Source: Microbacterium resistens NBRC 103078
Lineage (GTDB): Bacteria > Actinomycetota > Actinomycetes > Actinomycetales > Microbacteriaceae
DNA length: 34,379 nucleotides
Assembly: GCF_001552355.1 (NCBI RefSeq)
Contig: NZ_BCRA01000065.1
Location: 1 to 34,379, forward strand
Reading direction: 5' to 3'
The notes beneath the pieces are model-generated. The model was given only the letters and a program-made list of their open reading frames with translations. It was not told the DNA's origin and ran no database searches. The position numbers and the translations under genes were made by a program. How positions within the stretch are numbered: position 1 is the stretch's first letter; each line of letters begins with the position of its first letter. Shown here piece by piece: positions 8,490 through 16,938 of the stretch.

Positions 8490-9371
8490 TCACGTGGGGA
8501 GGGCGAGGTCGGCCAGGCGCTCGACGAGGAAGAGGTACGCCTGGGCGTGCGGGTCGAAGTAGCCGCGATCGGTCCGCCCCTGCTCGTCGACGCTCGTGCG
8601 GGAGGCGTGCCCGGTCGTCGCCAGCCCCCGGGTTCCGTCCGAGCCCGCGACCGGGCCGCCGTCCGCGTCGTAGACGACGGCGCCCTCGACGTCGCGGGGA
8701 TCGACCGGATGCTGGCCGAAGCGCCCGAGCGGCGCGACCGCGTCGGCCGACGCCTCGGTCGCGTAGTAGATCAGCTGGCCCGCGGCGATCGCATCCTCGA
8801 TCGCTCCCGCGGCCATCCGTGTGAGCCCCGCGGATCCGATCGAGAAGGCCGCGTCCACCTCGGACGACGCGCCCAGCACGACGAGCTCGCCGAACAGCGT
8901 CGACGAGTACGAGTACCCGACGACGGCGATCGCCGCCGTGGGGTTCGCCGCGCGGATCCGATCCAGGTCCGCGCCGAGCCGGGCCGCCCCGATCGTCGCG
9001 TGCGCGGTGGCCAGCGCCGTGGCGTGCGTGCCCGAGTCGTACCCGAACCAGGCGATCGTCGCGACGCGGGCCGACCCGCCGCGCACGGTGACGGCCCGGA
9101 TCACATCGGCGCACAGACGGCGGATCGTGTCCGCCCAGCTGGGCAGCTCGGACAGGTCGGTCGCGATGCCGTGCATCACCACCACGACCAGGTCAGCGGT
9201 GGCGACGTCGCCGAACGCGATGGTCGCGTACGGCTCGTCACCGAGGAAGAAGAGCTGCAGCAGACGGGCCTGGGAGTCCTCGCGCAGCACGTCGCGCACG
9301 TTCTGCAGCTTGTGCCGGGCGTGCTCGGCGAGATCGGGGCGCGCGAGCGCGTCGGCGAGCGGGTCCGTCAT
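8490..9371 (-). CDS. DUF1023-like alpha/beta hydrolase
   Basis: This 293-residue protein resembles the actinobacterial DUF1023 alpha/beta hydrolases. A hydrophobic strand ends in VVVVMHGIATD (oxyanion-hole region, about residue 67), and a nucleophile elbow reads VVGYSYSS with candidate nucleophile S154. The elbow is GxSxS, not the usual GxSxG, and I see no confident catalytic His near the C terminus, so activity may be altered. No signal peptide or membrane segment is present. It lies 16 bases downstream of the CDF transporter gene and is probably cotranscribed with it. No strong ribosome-binding site precedes the ATG. Substrate unknown. Confidence 0.7.
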   Translation of the reverse strand: MTDPLADALARPDLAEHARHKLQNVRDVLREDSQARLLQLFFLGDEPYATIAFGDVATADLVVVVMHGIATDLSELPSWADTIRRLCADVIRAVTVRGGSARVATIAWFGYDSGTHATALATAHATIGAARLGADLDRIRAANPTAAIAVVGYSYSSTLFGELVVLGASSEVDAAFSIGSAGLTRMAAGAIEDAIAAGQLIYYATEASADAVAPLGRFGQHPVDPRDVEGAVVYDADGGPVAGSDGTRGLATTGHASRTSVDEQGRTDRGYFDPHAQAYLFLVERLADLALPT

Positions 9372-9387
9372 GGCGTGCGGCCCGGTC

Positions 9388-10359
9388 TCAGTCCTCGGAC
9401 TTCAGCACGAAGGCGTCGGTCGGGGGCTGCGGGTCGCGGGACGGCCGGTAGACGTCGGGCTCCAGATAGATGACCCGCGCGATCGGCACCGCGGCGCGGA
9501 TCCGCTCCTCGATCGCGTCGATGTCGCTCGCGGCCTCGCGGACGGTCCGGTCCGCGGGGAAGGCGACCTTCGCGGCGACCAGCAGCTCGTCCGGGCCGAG
9601 GTACAGCGTCTTGATGTGGATGAGCCGCTCGACGTCGGGCCCGGACTCGATGGCGTCGACGATGCGGCGGTGATCGGCCTCGGTCGCGCCCTCGCCCACC
9701 AGCAGGCTCTTCGTCTCGATCCCCAGGACGATCGCGATCAGCACCAGAAGCACGCCGATCATGAGCGTGCCGAGGGCGTCGAAGACCGAGTTCCCGGTGA
9801 GGACGGTCAGGCCCACGCCGAGGAGGGCGAAGGTCAGGCCGGTGAGGGCGCCGACGTCCTCGAGCAGGACGACCGGCAGCTCGGGCGCCTTGGCCCGGCG
9901 GATGAACGAGCTCCAGGACTGCCCCTGCTCGCGCACCCGGTTGCTCTCCTTCACCGCCGTCCTGAGCGAGAAGGACTCCAGCCCGATGGCGATCACGAGC
10001 ACGACGAGCGGCAGCCACCACCAGACCGGGTCCAGGGCGTGCGGGTGGGTGAGCTTCTCCACGCCCTCGTAGATCGCGAACAGGCCGCCGAGGGAGAACA
10101 GGATGATCGAGACCACGAACGCGGAGACGTACCGCTCCCGGCCGTAGCCGAACGGATGCGCGCGGTCCGCGTGGCGGCGGGCCTTGCGCCCGCCGAGCAT
10201 GAGCAGGAGCTGGTTGCCGGAGTCCGCGACGGAGTGGATCGCCTCGGCGAGCATCGATGCGGAGCCGGACAGCAGCCACGCCACGAGCTTCGCCAGGGCG
10301 ATCCCCATGTTCGCCAGGAACGCCGCGAGAACCGCCTTGCCGCCGCCGGTCGCACTCAT
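9388..10359 (-). CDS. Cation diffusion facilitator (CDF) transporter
   Basis: The 323-residue membrane protein is a CDF-family divalent-metal/proton antiporter. About six hydrophobic segments cover residues 8-230, followed by a ~95-residue cytoplasmic ferredoxin-like domain. The second helix carries AEAIHSVADSGNQ with the HxxxD metal pair (H42, D46), and LLEDVGAL in the fifth helix supplies acidic residues. The loop RKARRHADRAHPFGYGRERY after the second helix is the classic CDF signature. The pattern resembles the branch that includes eukaryotic SLC30A9 and bacterial homologues; the metal (Zn, Mn, Fe) cannot be assigned. The ATG lies six bases after a TAGACT box with no Shine-Dalgarno sequence, suggesting a leaderless message. 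Confidence 0.9.
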   Translation of the reverse strand: MSATGGGKAVLAAFLANMGIALAKLVAWLLSGSASMLAEAIHSVADSGNQLLLMLGGRKARRHADRAHPFGYGRERYVSAFVVSIILFSLGGLFAIYEGVEKLTHPHALDPVWWWLPLVVLVIAIGLESFSLRTAVKESNRVREQGQSWSSFIRRAKAPELPVVLLEDVGALTGLTFALLGVGLTVLTGNSVFDALGTLMIGVLLVLIAIVLGIETKSLLVGEGATEADHRRIVDAIESGPDVERLIHIKTLYLGPDELLVAAKVAFPADRTVREAASDIDAIEERIRAAVPIARVIYLEPDVYRPSRDPQPPTDAFVLKSED

Positions 10360-10365
10360 GGACCG

Positions 10366-10371
10366 AGTCTA
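10366..10371 (-). promoter_or_regulatory. -10 box of the CDF transporter; leaderless start predicted
   Basis: The minus strand reads TAGACT, six bases, then the ATG. No ribosome-binding site is present. Confidence 0.55.
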
Positions 10372-10424
10372 GATCGCGCGCGGAGGACGGGTCTGCGGGC
10401 GAGCCGACGCACAGGGGCCGATCC

Positions 10425-10430
10425 TAGGAT
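10425..10430 (+). promoter_or_regulatory. -10 box of proC; leaderless start predicted
   Basis: TAGGAT is followed by seven bases and then ATG 10438. The in-frame ATG at 10429 overlaps the box itself and so should not be transcribed. Confidence 0.55.
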
Positions 10431-10437
10431 GGGCGGC

Positions 10438-11277
10438 ATGGTCGATCAGCTTCCCTCCCTCGCTTTCCTCGGTGCCGGTTCGATGGGGGGAGCGATCCTC
10501 CGCGGCGTCGTCGCCTCGGGCATCCCCGTCGACGGCGGCATCACGGTGACCAACCGCACGGCCGCCAGGGCTCTGCCGCTGGCCGGGCTCGCGGGCGTGC
10601 GCAGCATCGCCCTCGAGGAGCAGCCGGACGGCAACCGGGAGGCCGCGGGATCGGCGCGCATCGTCATCGTCGGCGTCAAGCCGGCCATGGTCCCCGACTT
10701 GCTCGCGGAGATCGCCCCCCGGCTTCGTCCCGATGCCCTCGTCGTGAGCATCGCGGCGGGGGTCACCCTGGCGACCTTCCGTCGGATCCTCGGCGAGGGG
10801 GTCAGCGCGCTGCGGGCGATGCCGAACACCCCGGCGACGGTGGGACGGGCGGTCACGGGACTCGCGGCCGCGGAGGACGTCCGTCCCGAGGACGTCGGGC
10901 TCGTCCGGGCGCTGTTCGAGACCGTGGGGTCCGTGGTCGAGGTCCCCGAGGACCAGATCGACGCCCTGTCCACGATCTCCGGATCGGGACCCGCCTACGT
11001 GTACCTGCTCATCGAGGAGTTCACCCGGGCGGCCGTCGGCAAGGGGTTCTCCGAGGCGGACGCGCGTCTGCTCGCGGAGCAGACGTTCATCGGCGCCACG
11101 GCGCTGCTGGAGGCGTCGGGCGAGGACCCCGCCGAGCTCCGCCGCGGCGTCACCAGCCCGAAGGGCACGACCGAGCGCGCCATCGCCGTGCTCCAGGAGG
11201 CCCGTCTGGACGACGTGTTCGCCCGCGCCACCGACGCGGCCCTCGCCCGGGCCCGGGAGCTGGCCGCCGAGGGCTGA
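10438..11277 (+). CDS. proC: Pyrroline-5-carboxylate reductase
   Basis: The 279-residue enzyme reduces 1-pyrroline-5-carboxylate to L-proline with NAD(P)H, the last step of proline synthesis. The N-terminal Rossmann loop is FLGAGSMGG (about residues 10-18). MPNTPATVGRAVTGL and the family signature region SGSGPAYVYLLIEEF are conserved, as is the C-terminal VTSPKGTTERAI. Length is normal. The start is set by the TAGGAT box seven bases upstream. In mycobacteria proC is followed directly by an excisionase-like HTH gene and the bS22 gene; here those two lie about 9.9 kb further on. Confidence 0.96.
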   Translation: MVDQLPSLAFLGAGSMGGAILRGVVASGIPVDGGITVTNRTAARALPLAGLAGVRSIALEEQPDGNREAAGSARIVIVGVKPAMVPDLLAEIAPRLRPDALVVSIAAGVTLATFRRILGEGVSALRAMPNTPATVGRAVTGLAAAEDVRPEDVGLVRALFETVGSVVEVPEDQIDALSTISGSGPAYVYLLIEEFTRAAVGKGFSEADARLLAEQTFIGATALLEASGEDPAELRRGVTSPKGTTERAIAVLQEARLDDVFARATDAALARARELAAEG

Positions 11278-11295
11278 TCCTGCGTCGGTCCGCGT

Positions 11296-11325
11296 GGTGC
11301 CGCCCCGACGAGGCGGGGCGGCACC
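11296..11325. terminator. Hairpin terminator between proC and the ABC permease
   Basis: A perfect 12-bp stem GGTGCCGCCCCG with a 6-base loop lies between two convergent stop codons. The nearby T content is low, but placement and symmetry suit a bidirectional terminator. Confidence 0.7.
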
Positions 11326-11328
11326 GCG

Positions 11329-12921
11329 TCAGGACTCGCTGGACACCTCGGCGAGCAGCTCGGGCCACCGCCGGTCCAGGATCCGCCCGCCGAGGACCGC
11401 GCAGCCCCACACCGCGGCGCCGCCCAGCGCCACACCCAGGGTGAGGCTGACGCCGCCCAGCCACGGGGTCCAGATCGCCGCGATCGCGAACCCGAACGCC
11501 GGCGCGCCGACCACGAGGGCCACCGGGGTGATGATGAGCATCGCCAGCATGGACTGCACGCCGCCGGAGGAGCCGCGCCCGAACGGGCTGGCCTCGGGTG
11601 CCGGAGCGCGTCCCGGGAGGAAGGCGCCCACCCAGGCGCCGGCGCCGGCGGCGCCCGCGCCGAGGCCGATCGCCGCCCCGAGGCTCGCCGGGAGCAGGTC
11701 GATCCGTCCGACGAGCAGGCACGCGGCGAGGCAGAGGACGATCGTCACCGGAACGGCGATGATGCCGAAGCCGAGGAGCCGGCCCGCGCGGTCGGCGGTC
11801 CCGCGCACCCCGGCGTGGATGTGCAGCGCGATCGCGTCGTTGTCATAGGCGATCCCCATCTGGATGATCGTCCCGATGAGCAGGGCGTTGACGGAGGGGA
11901 TCAGCACGGTGGCGGGGGAGAGCTGCGAGGCGTCCCCGCGCAGTCCGTTCATCACCGCGAGCCCCACGAGCAGCGCGGGAAGGAGCAGCATCATCACCAC
12001 GTTGATGACCTGTCGCGGGTCACGGCGGAAGTAGCGGAGGGTGCGGGCGGCCACTGCTCCCGCCGGGGTCGCCGGGAGCAGGCGGTCGAGCATCCGCCCG
12101 GAGCGGACCCGCCCTCCGCCGCGCAGCTCGACCGGAGCGACGAGGCGAGCGGCCAGCAGCCCGCGGGCGGCGAACCAGAGGGCGGCCACCGTCGCCAGGG
12201 CGATGAGGAGGCGCAGCCCCGCCGCGGCGAGATCGCCGTCGACGAGCGCCGCGGGGACGCCGAACGCGGCGCCGAGGGGGGTCCAGGCCACGACGCCGGC
12301 GATGGCGGTCAGGACCGTCGCGACGTCTTTCGCGGCGCTGACCGCACTGATCACGATGTTCACGAGCAGGCCCGAGCTGGCCAGCAGCAGGACCCCGACG
12401 GTGAGCACGAGATCCCGCATGCGCCGGTTGGCCAGCCACCGGGCGAGCAGACCGCTGACGACCCGGGCGCCCAGGACGCACGTTACGAGGGCGACGGGGA
12501 GCAGCAGGACGGCGGCGATCATCGCCGGGATGCTCACGGACCACCCGACGAGCATCAGCAGGAGCGCCAGCGCCGTGCCGAGTCCGCCGATCGTGGTGGC
12601 CCCCGCGACGACCATGCCCGGCAGCAGTGCCCCCGCGGTCACCGGGAGCAGCGCGAAGCGCTCCGGGGCGAGGGCGTCATCGGCGCTGACGATGATCGAT
12701 CCGACCCACCAGCCGGCCACGATCACGGCGCCCACGAGCACCATGGCCGTCACCGCCGCCTCGGGCGCGGCGACGCGCAGCGCGGCGAGGCCTCCGGCCA
12801 GGAGCGCCAGCATCCCCGCGGCCATCAGCCCGGTGACGACGAGCGTGACGATGAGCCAGGGGTTCCGGCCCAGCTGGTGGCCGAGCTGCCGCCAGCGCAG
12901 GCCTACGAGGAGCGCAACCAC
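11329..12921 (-). CDS. ABC exporter permease (large integral membrane subunit)
   Basis: The 530-residue protein is almost entirely hydrophobic, with about 12 predicted membrane helices in two halves separated by a charged cytoplasmic stretch around residues 265-305 (RGGGRVRSGRMLDRLLPATP, then RTLRYFRRDP). It has no known enzyme motif. It starts with GTG inside the last codons of the upstream ABC ATPase gene (19-base overlap), so the two are translationally coupled and form an exporter. Cargo unknown; actinobacterial pairs of this form are usually annotated as generic transporters. The charged middle loop probably contacts the ATPase. A weak GGAG lies about nine bases before the start. Confidence 0.8.
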   Translation of the reverse strand: MVALLVGLRWRQLGHQLGRNPWLIVTLVVTGLMAAGMLALLAGGLAALRVAAPEAAVTAMVLVGAVIVAGWWVGSIIVSADDALAPERFALLPVTAGALLPGMVVAGATTIGGLGTALALLLMLVGWSVSIPAMIAAVLLLPVALVTCVLGARVVSGLLARWLANRRMRDLVLTVGVLLLASSGLLVNIVISAVSAAKDVATVLTAIAGVVAWTPLGAAFGVPAALVDGDLAAAGLRLLIALATVAALWFAARGLLAARLVAPVELRGGGRVRSGRMLDRLLPATPAGAVAARTLRYFRRDPRQVINVVMMLLLPALLVGLAVMNGLRGDASQLSPATVLIPSVNALLIGTIIQMGIAYDNDAIALHIHAGVRGTADRAGRLLGFGIIAVPVTIVLCLAACLLVGRIDLLPASLGAAIGLGAGAAGAGAWVGAFLPGRAPAPEASPFGRGSSGGVQSMLAMLIITPVALVVGAPAFGFAIAAIWTPWLGGVSLTLGVALGGAAVWGCAVLGGRILDRRWPELLAEVSSES

Positions 12922-13679
12922 GCCAGGGTCTCCGATCCGAGGTCATGGGCGCCGACGAGGGTCAGGAAGCGCTGCTGCAGGCTCATGCCGTCGCGCACCT
13001 CTTCGAGCGTGCCGTGGGCGAGCAGCCGGCCCTCCGCGACGATCGCGACCCGGTCGCACAGGGACTCCACGAGCTCCATCACGTGACTGGACAGCACGAC
13101 GGTGCCGCCGCCGGCGACGTACGCGCGAAGGATCTGGCGGATCGTCTCACCGGAGACCGGATCGACGGCCTCGAGCGGCTCGTCGAGGATGAGCAGGCGC
13201 GGTGCATGGATGAGCGCGCACGCGAGGCCGATCTTCTTGCGCATCCCGGCCGAGTAGTCCACGACGAGCGTGTCGCCGGCGTCGGCGAGGCCGAGCGCCT
13301 CGAGCAGCTCGCCGGAGCGGGTCACGACGTCCGTCTCGGGCATGCCGCGCAGCAGCCCGGTGTAGCGCAGCAGCTCTGCGCCGGTGAGGCGGTCCAGCAT
13401 GCGGACGCCGTCCGGGAGGACGCCCATCCGGGCCTTCGCGGCGGCCGGGTCCTGCCACACGTCGGCGCCCAGCACCCAGGCGGATCCGGCGTCGGGACGC
13501 AGCAGTCCCGTCGTCATCGCGAGCGTCGTCGTCTTCCCGGCGCCGTTGGGCCCGAGGAGCCCGAGCATGGATCCCGCGGGGACGTCGAGGGAGAGGTCGG
13601 CGACGGCCACCTTCTCCCCGAACTGCTTGCGGAGGGCACGGAGGGCGAGCACCGGGGGCGGTGCCGTGGGGTCGGTCAT
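12903..13679 (-). CDS. ABC transporter ATP-binding protein (BcrA/CcmA type)
   Basis: The 258-residue ATPase has Walker A GPNGAGKTT (residues 43-51), an unusual signature YSAGMRKKIGLA in place of LSGGQ, Walker B LLILDEPLEAVDP and switch-histidine region VVLSSHVMELVE. It powers the downstream membrane subunit, whose gene overlaps its end by 19 bases. The start is uncertain: ATG 13679 (MTDPT) gives the normal family N terminus, while ATG 13715 is preceded by its own GGAGG and would add 12 residues. The altered signature SAGM is common in exporters of this class and is not evidence of inactivity. Confidence 0.88.
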   Translation of the reverse strand: MTDPTAPPPVLALRALRKQFGEKVAVADLSLDVPAGSMLGLLGPNGAGKTTTLAMTTGLLRPDAGSAWVLGADVWQDPAAAKARMGVLPDGVRMLDRLTGAELLRYTGLLRGMPETDVVTRSGELLEALGLADAGDTLVVDYSAGMRKKIGLACALIHAPRLLILDEPLEAVDPVSGETIRQILRAYVAGGGTVVLSSHVMELVESLCDRVAIVAEGRLLAHGTLEEVRDGMSLQQRFLTLVGAHDLGSETLAWLRSS

Positions 13680-13755
13680 GCCTCCATCCCACCATGCGCG
13701 CCCCGCCCGGGACATCCGCCTCCAGACGGATCCTCGGAGGCGGTGCGCCCCGGGC

Positions 13756-14475
13756 TCAGTTCGAGGACGGGATGATGATCGCCTCGGTCGGCGGAGCGGG
13801 GTCCTGGTGGTGCCCGAGATAGCCGGTGCGCTCCAGGAGCGCGCGGCGGAAGGCGCTCGGCCGTTCCTGGTGCGGCACGCCGTCCACGCCCTCCAGCGCG
13901 ACCTCGGTCACGTCCCCGCCGGCGCGGGTGTACGCGGCGAGGGCCTCGCGCATGGGAGACGCGGCCGCGCGGTCGTCGTCGCCGTGGATCCAGAGCACCG
14001 GCGGGGTGTGGTCCGAGTCGGCGAGGCCGGCGGTGTCCACGTCCTCCGAGCGCGGGGCCTGGAGGGTGAGGCTCAGCACGGGGGACTCCGACGCGTACTG
14101 GACGGCGACGGCGCCGCCGGTCGACCAGCCCACGAGGTGCGCGGTGGCGATCCCGAGGGCGTCGAGCACCGCGCGCACGTCCTCGACGGCGGCGGACGCG
14201 TCCAGCACAGCGCCGGCGTCGGACCCGTCCGTCGCACGCGCGCGGTCGGCCGCCCCGCGCAGATCCACCGCGATCACGCGCAGGTCCGAGGGCAGGTCCA
14301 GCATCATCTCCTGCCAGAGGAGGGCCGGGGCGACGTCGCCGTGGACGAAGACGATCGTCGCATCGGGGTCGGCGGAGGCGGCGTCGCCGGATCGCTCCAG
14401 GACGCCGACCCGGCGGTGGGGCGCGTCGATCAGGCGCGCGGAGATGCCCTCGAGGAGGGCGTCGGGATCGGGCAT
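13756..14475 (-). CDS. Alpha/beta hydrolase
   Basis: The 239-residue cytosolic hydrolase has a full apparent triad: nucleophile S118 in LVGWSTGG, acid D167 or D168 in LWIHGDDD, and histidine H203 in GVPHQERPSAF. The oxyanion region is IVFVHGDVAP near residue 45. Organisation matches monomeric esterases and lyases of the alpha/beta fold. The ATG has a strong GGAAGGAGG five bases upstream. It is transcribed in the same direction as the ABC exporter that follows, with a 76-base gap, so cotranscription is possible. The substrate cannot be inferred. Confidence 0.8.
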   Translation of the reverse strand: MPDPDALLEGISARLIDAPHRRVGVLERSGDAASADPDATIVFVHGDVAPALLWQEMMLDLPSDLRVIAVDLRGAADRARATDGSDAGAVLDASAAVEDVRAVLDALGIATAHLVGWSTGGAVAVQYASESPVLSLTLQAPRSEDVDTAGLADSDHTPPVLWIHGDDDRAAASPMREALAAYTRAGGDVTEVALEGVDGVPHQERPSAFRRALLERTGYLGHHQDPAPPTEAIIIPSSN

Positions 14476-14632
14476 CGGTGCCTCCTTCCGTCGCGGATCC
14501 GTCGCGGTTCCGCGCTGCTTCCGACTCTACGCGCGCGCACGCGGCATCGCGCGGTGGCGCGGGGCGGCCCCGGTCGTTGAGCGAGGAGCGGGTCGCGCCG
14601 GCGCAGCGCTGTGCGGGGGTGCGGGACCCGGA

Positions 14633-15304
14633 TCAGCGGTCGAGGGCGGCGAAGCGCTCGATGTCGCTGTTCGTGCCGGACACGATGATGAGGTCGTGGT
14701 TGGTGACGACCGTGTCGGCCTCCGCGTAGCGGAAGGGCTTGCCCGGGCTCTTCACGCCCACGACGGTGACGTTGTACTTGGAGCGCACCCCGGACTGGTT
14801 CAGCCCCACGCCGCGGATGAACTTCGGCGGGTACATCTTGGCCAGGACGAAGTCGTCGTCGAAGCGGATGAAGTCCAGCATCCGGCCGCTCACGAGGTGC
14901 GCGACGCGCTCGCCGGCCTCGCGCTCCGGGTAGATGACGTGGTTCGCGCCGACGCGGGCGAGGATCTTGCCGTGGGACTGGGACACGGCCTTCGCCCAGA
15001 TCTGCGGGACCTTGAGGTCCACGAGGTTGGCGGTGATGAGGACGGACGCCTCGATGAGCGATCCGACGGCGACCACGGCGACCTGGAAGTCCTGGGCGCC
15101 GATCTGCCGCAGCGCGTCGATGTTGCGCGCATCGGCCTGCACGGTGTGGGTGACGCGCTCCGACCACTTCTGCACCAGCTCCAGGCTGTCGTCGATCGCG
15201 AGCACCTCGCGGTCCAGGCGGTCCAGCTCCCCGGCGCACGCTGCTCCGAACCGACCCAGGCCGATGACGAGCACGGGTGCATCGGTGCGCAGCACTTCAA
15301 CCAT
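14633..15304 (-). CDS. trkA: TrkA/KtrA-type potassium channel regulatory subunit
   Basis: The 223-residue cytoplasmic protein forms the RCK ring that gates the TrkH-type channel encoded just upstream. The RCK_N domain has the dinucleotide fold VLVIGLGRFG (about residues 11-20) and an acidic end of strand 2 (AIDD). The C-terminal RCK_C domain covers about residues 140-220 (YNVTVVGVKSPGKPFRYAEADT, then DLIIVSG). Its size matches KtrA, which has one RCK unit, rather than E. coli TrkA, which has two. The preferred start, MVEVLRTDAPVLVIG, has TAGAGT seven bases upstream and no Shine-Dalgarno site, so its own leaderless promoter is likely. A 76-bp palindrome lies between it and trkH. Confidence 0.92.
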   Translation of the reverse strand: MVEVLRTDAPVLVIGLGRFGAACAGELDRLDREVLAIDDSLELVQKWSERVTHTVQADARNIDALRQIGAQDFQVAVVAVGSLIEASVLITANLVDLKVPQIWAKAVSQSHGKILARVGANHVIYPEREAGERVAHLVSGRMLDFIRFDDDFVLAKMYPPKFIRGVGLNQSGVRSKYNVTVVGVKSPGKPFRYAEADTVVTNHDLIIVSGTNSDIERFAALDR

Positions 15305-15311
15305 GCCGATT

Positions 15312-15317
15312 ACTCTA
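15312..15317 (-). promoter_or_regulatory. -10 box of trkA; leaderless start predicted
   Basis: The minus strand reads TAGAGT, seven bases, then the ATG. It gives trkA its own promoter downstream of the palindrome that follows trkH. Confidence 0.55.
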
Positions 15318-15337
15318 ACGCCGTCGTTTCTCTCGCC

Positions 15338-15413
15338 GAGACCCCCTCGGGCCGTCGACACCCCCTCTGGCGCGCGCGGATACGAGGGGGTCTCGGCGGG
15401 GAGAGGGGGTTTC
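15338..15413. repeat. 76-bp dispersed palindromic repeat, copy A
   Basis: Arms of 31 bases (15338-15368 and 15383-15413) flank a 14-base loop and pair at 24 of 31 positions. Each arm has two ACCCCCTC-type blocks about 20 bases apart, mirrored as GAGGGGGT. Arm lengths and loop length are identical to copies B and C. It sits 17 bases past the trkH stop codon (minus strand) and upstream of trkA. Confidence 0.8.
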
Positions 15414-15430
15414 GGGGAAGCAACGCGGGA

Positions 15431-16861
15431 TCAGCCGACGATCGGGCGCTCGACGGGGAGGGAGTAGAGCTGCGAACGGCTCGTCGCGGCGACGGCCGCC
15501 GCGAGGGTGACCGTGCCGACGCGTCCCATGAAGATCGTGGCCGCCATGATGTAGCTCGCGCCGTCCGGAAGGCTCGCGGTCACCCCGGTCGACAGCCCGA
15601 CCGTGCCGAACGCCGAGATCACGTCGAAGAGCACCTCGACGACCGGCTCCTTGGTGATCTGCGCGATGGCGATCGTGGAGACGGCGACGATCGTCGCCCC
15701 CCACGCCACGACGCTCAGCGCCACGCGCTGGACGTCGCTCGGGATCCGCCGGCCGAACGCCTCGACGGACGGGCGTCCCTTCGCCTCCGACCACACGGCG
15801 AGGGCGAGCACGGCGAGGGTGGTGACCTTGATGCCGCCGGCCGTGGACGCCGATCCTCCTCCGACGAACATCAGCATGGACGCGGCGAGCAGGGAGGAGC
15901 CGTTGAGGTCGGCCTGGTCGATCACGGAGAAGCCGCCCGACCGGGTCATCGCCGACTGGAAGAAGGCCTGGAACGTCGTGTCCGCGGCGTCCATGGATCC
16001 GAAGGTCCGCGGGTTGTCGTACTCCAGGAGGAGGAACACGCCCGCCCCGATGATGAAGAGCAGGACCGTCGTGATCAGGGTCAGCTTGGTGTGCAGCGAC
16101 CACTTCTTCACGTGCCAGAGGTGCCGGGTCAGGGTGTAGATCACCGGGAACCCGATGCTCCCCAGGAACACGCCGACCATGAGCAGGCTCAGGACGAGGT
16201 AGTCGTCGGCGAAGGGCGCGAGCCCGCCCGGGTTCGGGGTGAACCCGGTGTTGGTGAACGCCATGGCGGCGTAGAACGGGGCCTCCCACAGCGCCGAGAT
16301 CGGATCGACGCCGGCCATGAGCAGCGACGGGTACAGCAGCACCATGAGCCCGGCCTCGATGAGGAGCGCCGAGATCGCGACCGTGCGCAGCAGCTGGCCG
16401 ACCTCGCCGAGCCGGACGGTCTGGCTCTCGTTGACCGGGCCGCCGTGCGCGCGCATCGGGTTCGTGTCTCCGGCCGCGATGAGCTTGGCGCGCAGGCCCA
16501 GGCGCTTCGAGATCACCAGGCCCATGACGGAGGCGAGGGTCAGCACGCCCAGTCCGCCGATGTTGACGCCGACGAACACGACGGCGTGGCCGAACGGGGA
16601 CCAGTGGGTGGCCATGTCCACGGTCGACAGGCCTGTCACGCAGATCGTGGAGACGGCGGTGAACAGGGCGTCGGCGAGCGGGGTGACCGTCCGGTCCGCG
16701 CTCGCGATCGGCAGCGACAGGAGCCCGGTGAACAGCAGGATGAGGGAGGAGAAGACGACGATCGCGAAGCGCGAGGGAGAGGACGTCGTGAGGTCCTTGC
16801 CCACGCGGACCACGTCGCGCAGGTTCGCGCCGAGCGATCGCGGCTGTCCGCTGCGCGCCAT
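15431..16861 (-). CDS. TrkH/KtrB-family potassium uptake channel subunit
   Basis: The 476-residue integral membrane protein has four pore-loop repeats, each with a conserved filter glycine: STICVTGLSTVD, FTNTGFTPNPGG, MTRSGGFSVID and SAFGTVGLSTGVT. This fourfold pattern and the length fit the KtrB/TrkH superfamily, with KtrB-like brevity (E. coli TrkH has extra helices). It conducts K+ (and perhaps Na+) coupling with the adjacent RCK subunit. The loop between the second and third membrane segments of unit 3, MFVGGGSASTAGGIKVTT, is the glycine-rich intramembrane gate typical of the family. Start ATG 16861 has a G-rich purine stretch upstream. Confidence 0.93.
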   Translation of the reverse strand: MARSGQPRSLGANLRDVVRVGKDLTTSSPSRFAIVVFSSLILLFTGLLSLPIASADRTVTPLADALFTAVSTICVTGLSTVDMATHWSPFGHAVVFVGVNIGGLGVLTLASVMGLVISKRLGLRAKLIAAGDTNPMRAHGGPVNESQTVRLGEVGQLLRTVAISALLIEAGLMVLLYPSLLMAGVDPISALWEAPFYAAMAFTNTGFTPNPGGLAPFADDYLVLSLLMVGVFLGSIGFPVIYTLTRHLWHVKKWSLHTKLTLITTVLLFIIGAGVFLLLEYDNPRTFGSMDAADTTFQAFFQSAMTRSGGFSVIDQADLNGSSLLAASMLMFVGGGSASTAGGIKVTTLAVLALAVWSEAKGRPSVEAFGRRIPSDVQRVALSVVAWGATIVAVSTIAIAQITKEPVVEVLFDVISAFGTVGLSTGVTASLPDGASYIMAATIFMGRVGTVTLAAAVAATSRSQLYSLPVERPIVG

Positions 16862-16926
16862 GTCCCCCCGTCCTTCCGGTGACTCCCCGCGGAGCCCTCG
16901 TCATGGTACTCCGCCCGTGTCGCGGC

Positions 16927-16932
16927 TACCCT
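16927..16932 (+). promoter_or_regulatory. -10 box of the ArsR-type gene; leaderless start predicted
   Basis: TACCCT fits TANNNT and lies six bases before ATG 16939, with no ribosome-binding site. Confidence 0.45.
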
Positions 16933-16938
16933 GATGTC

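Noticed and set aside
8821..11277. 818-codon plus frame that would fuse 500 residues to ProC
   Set aside because: The first part is antisense to the hydrolase and CDF genes. ProC has its own -10 box seven bases before ATG 10438.
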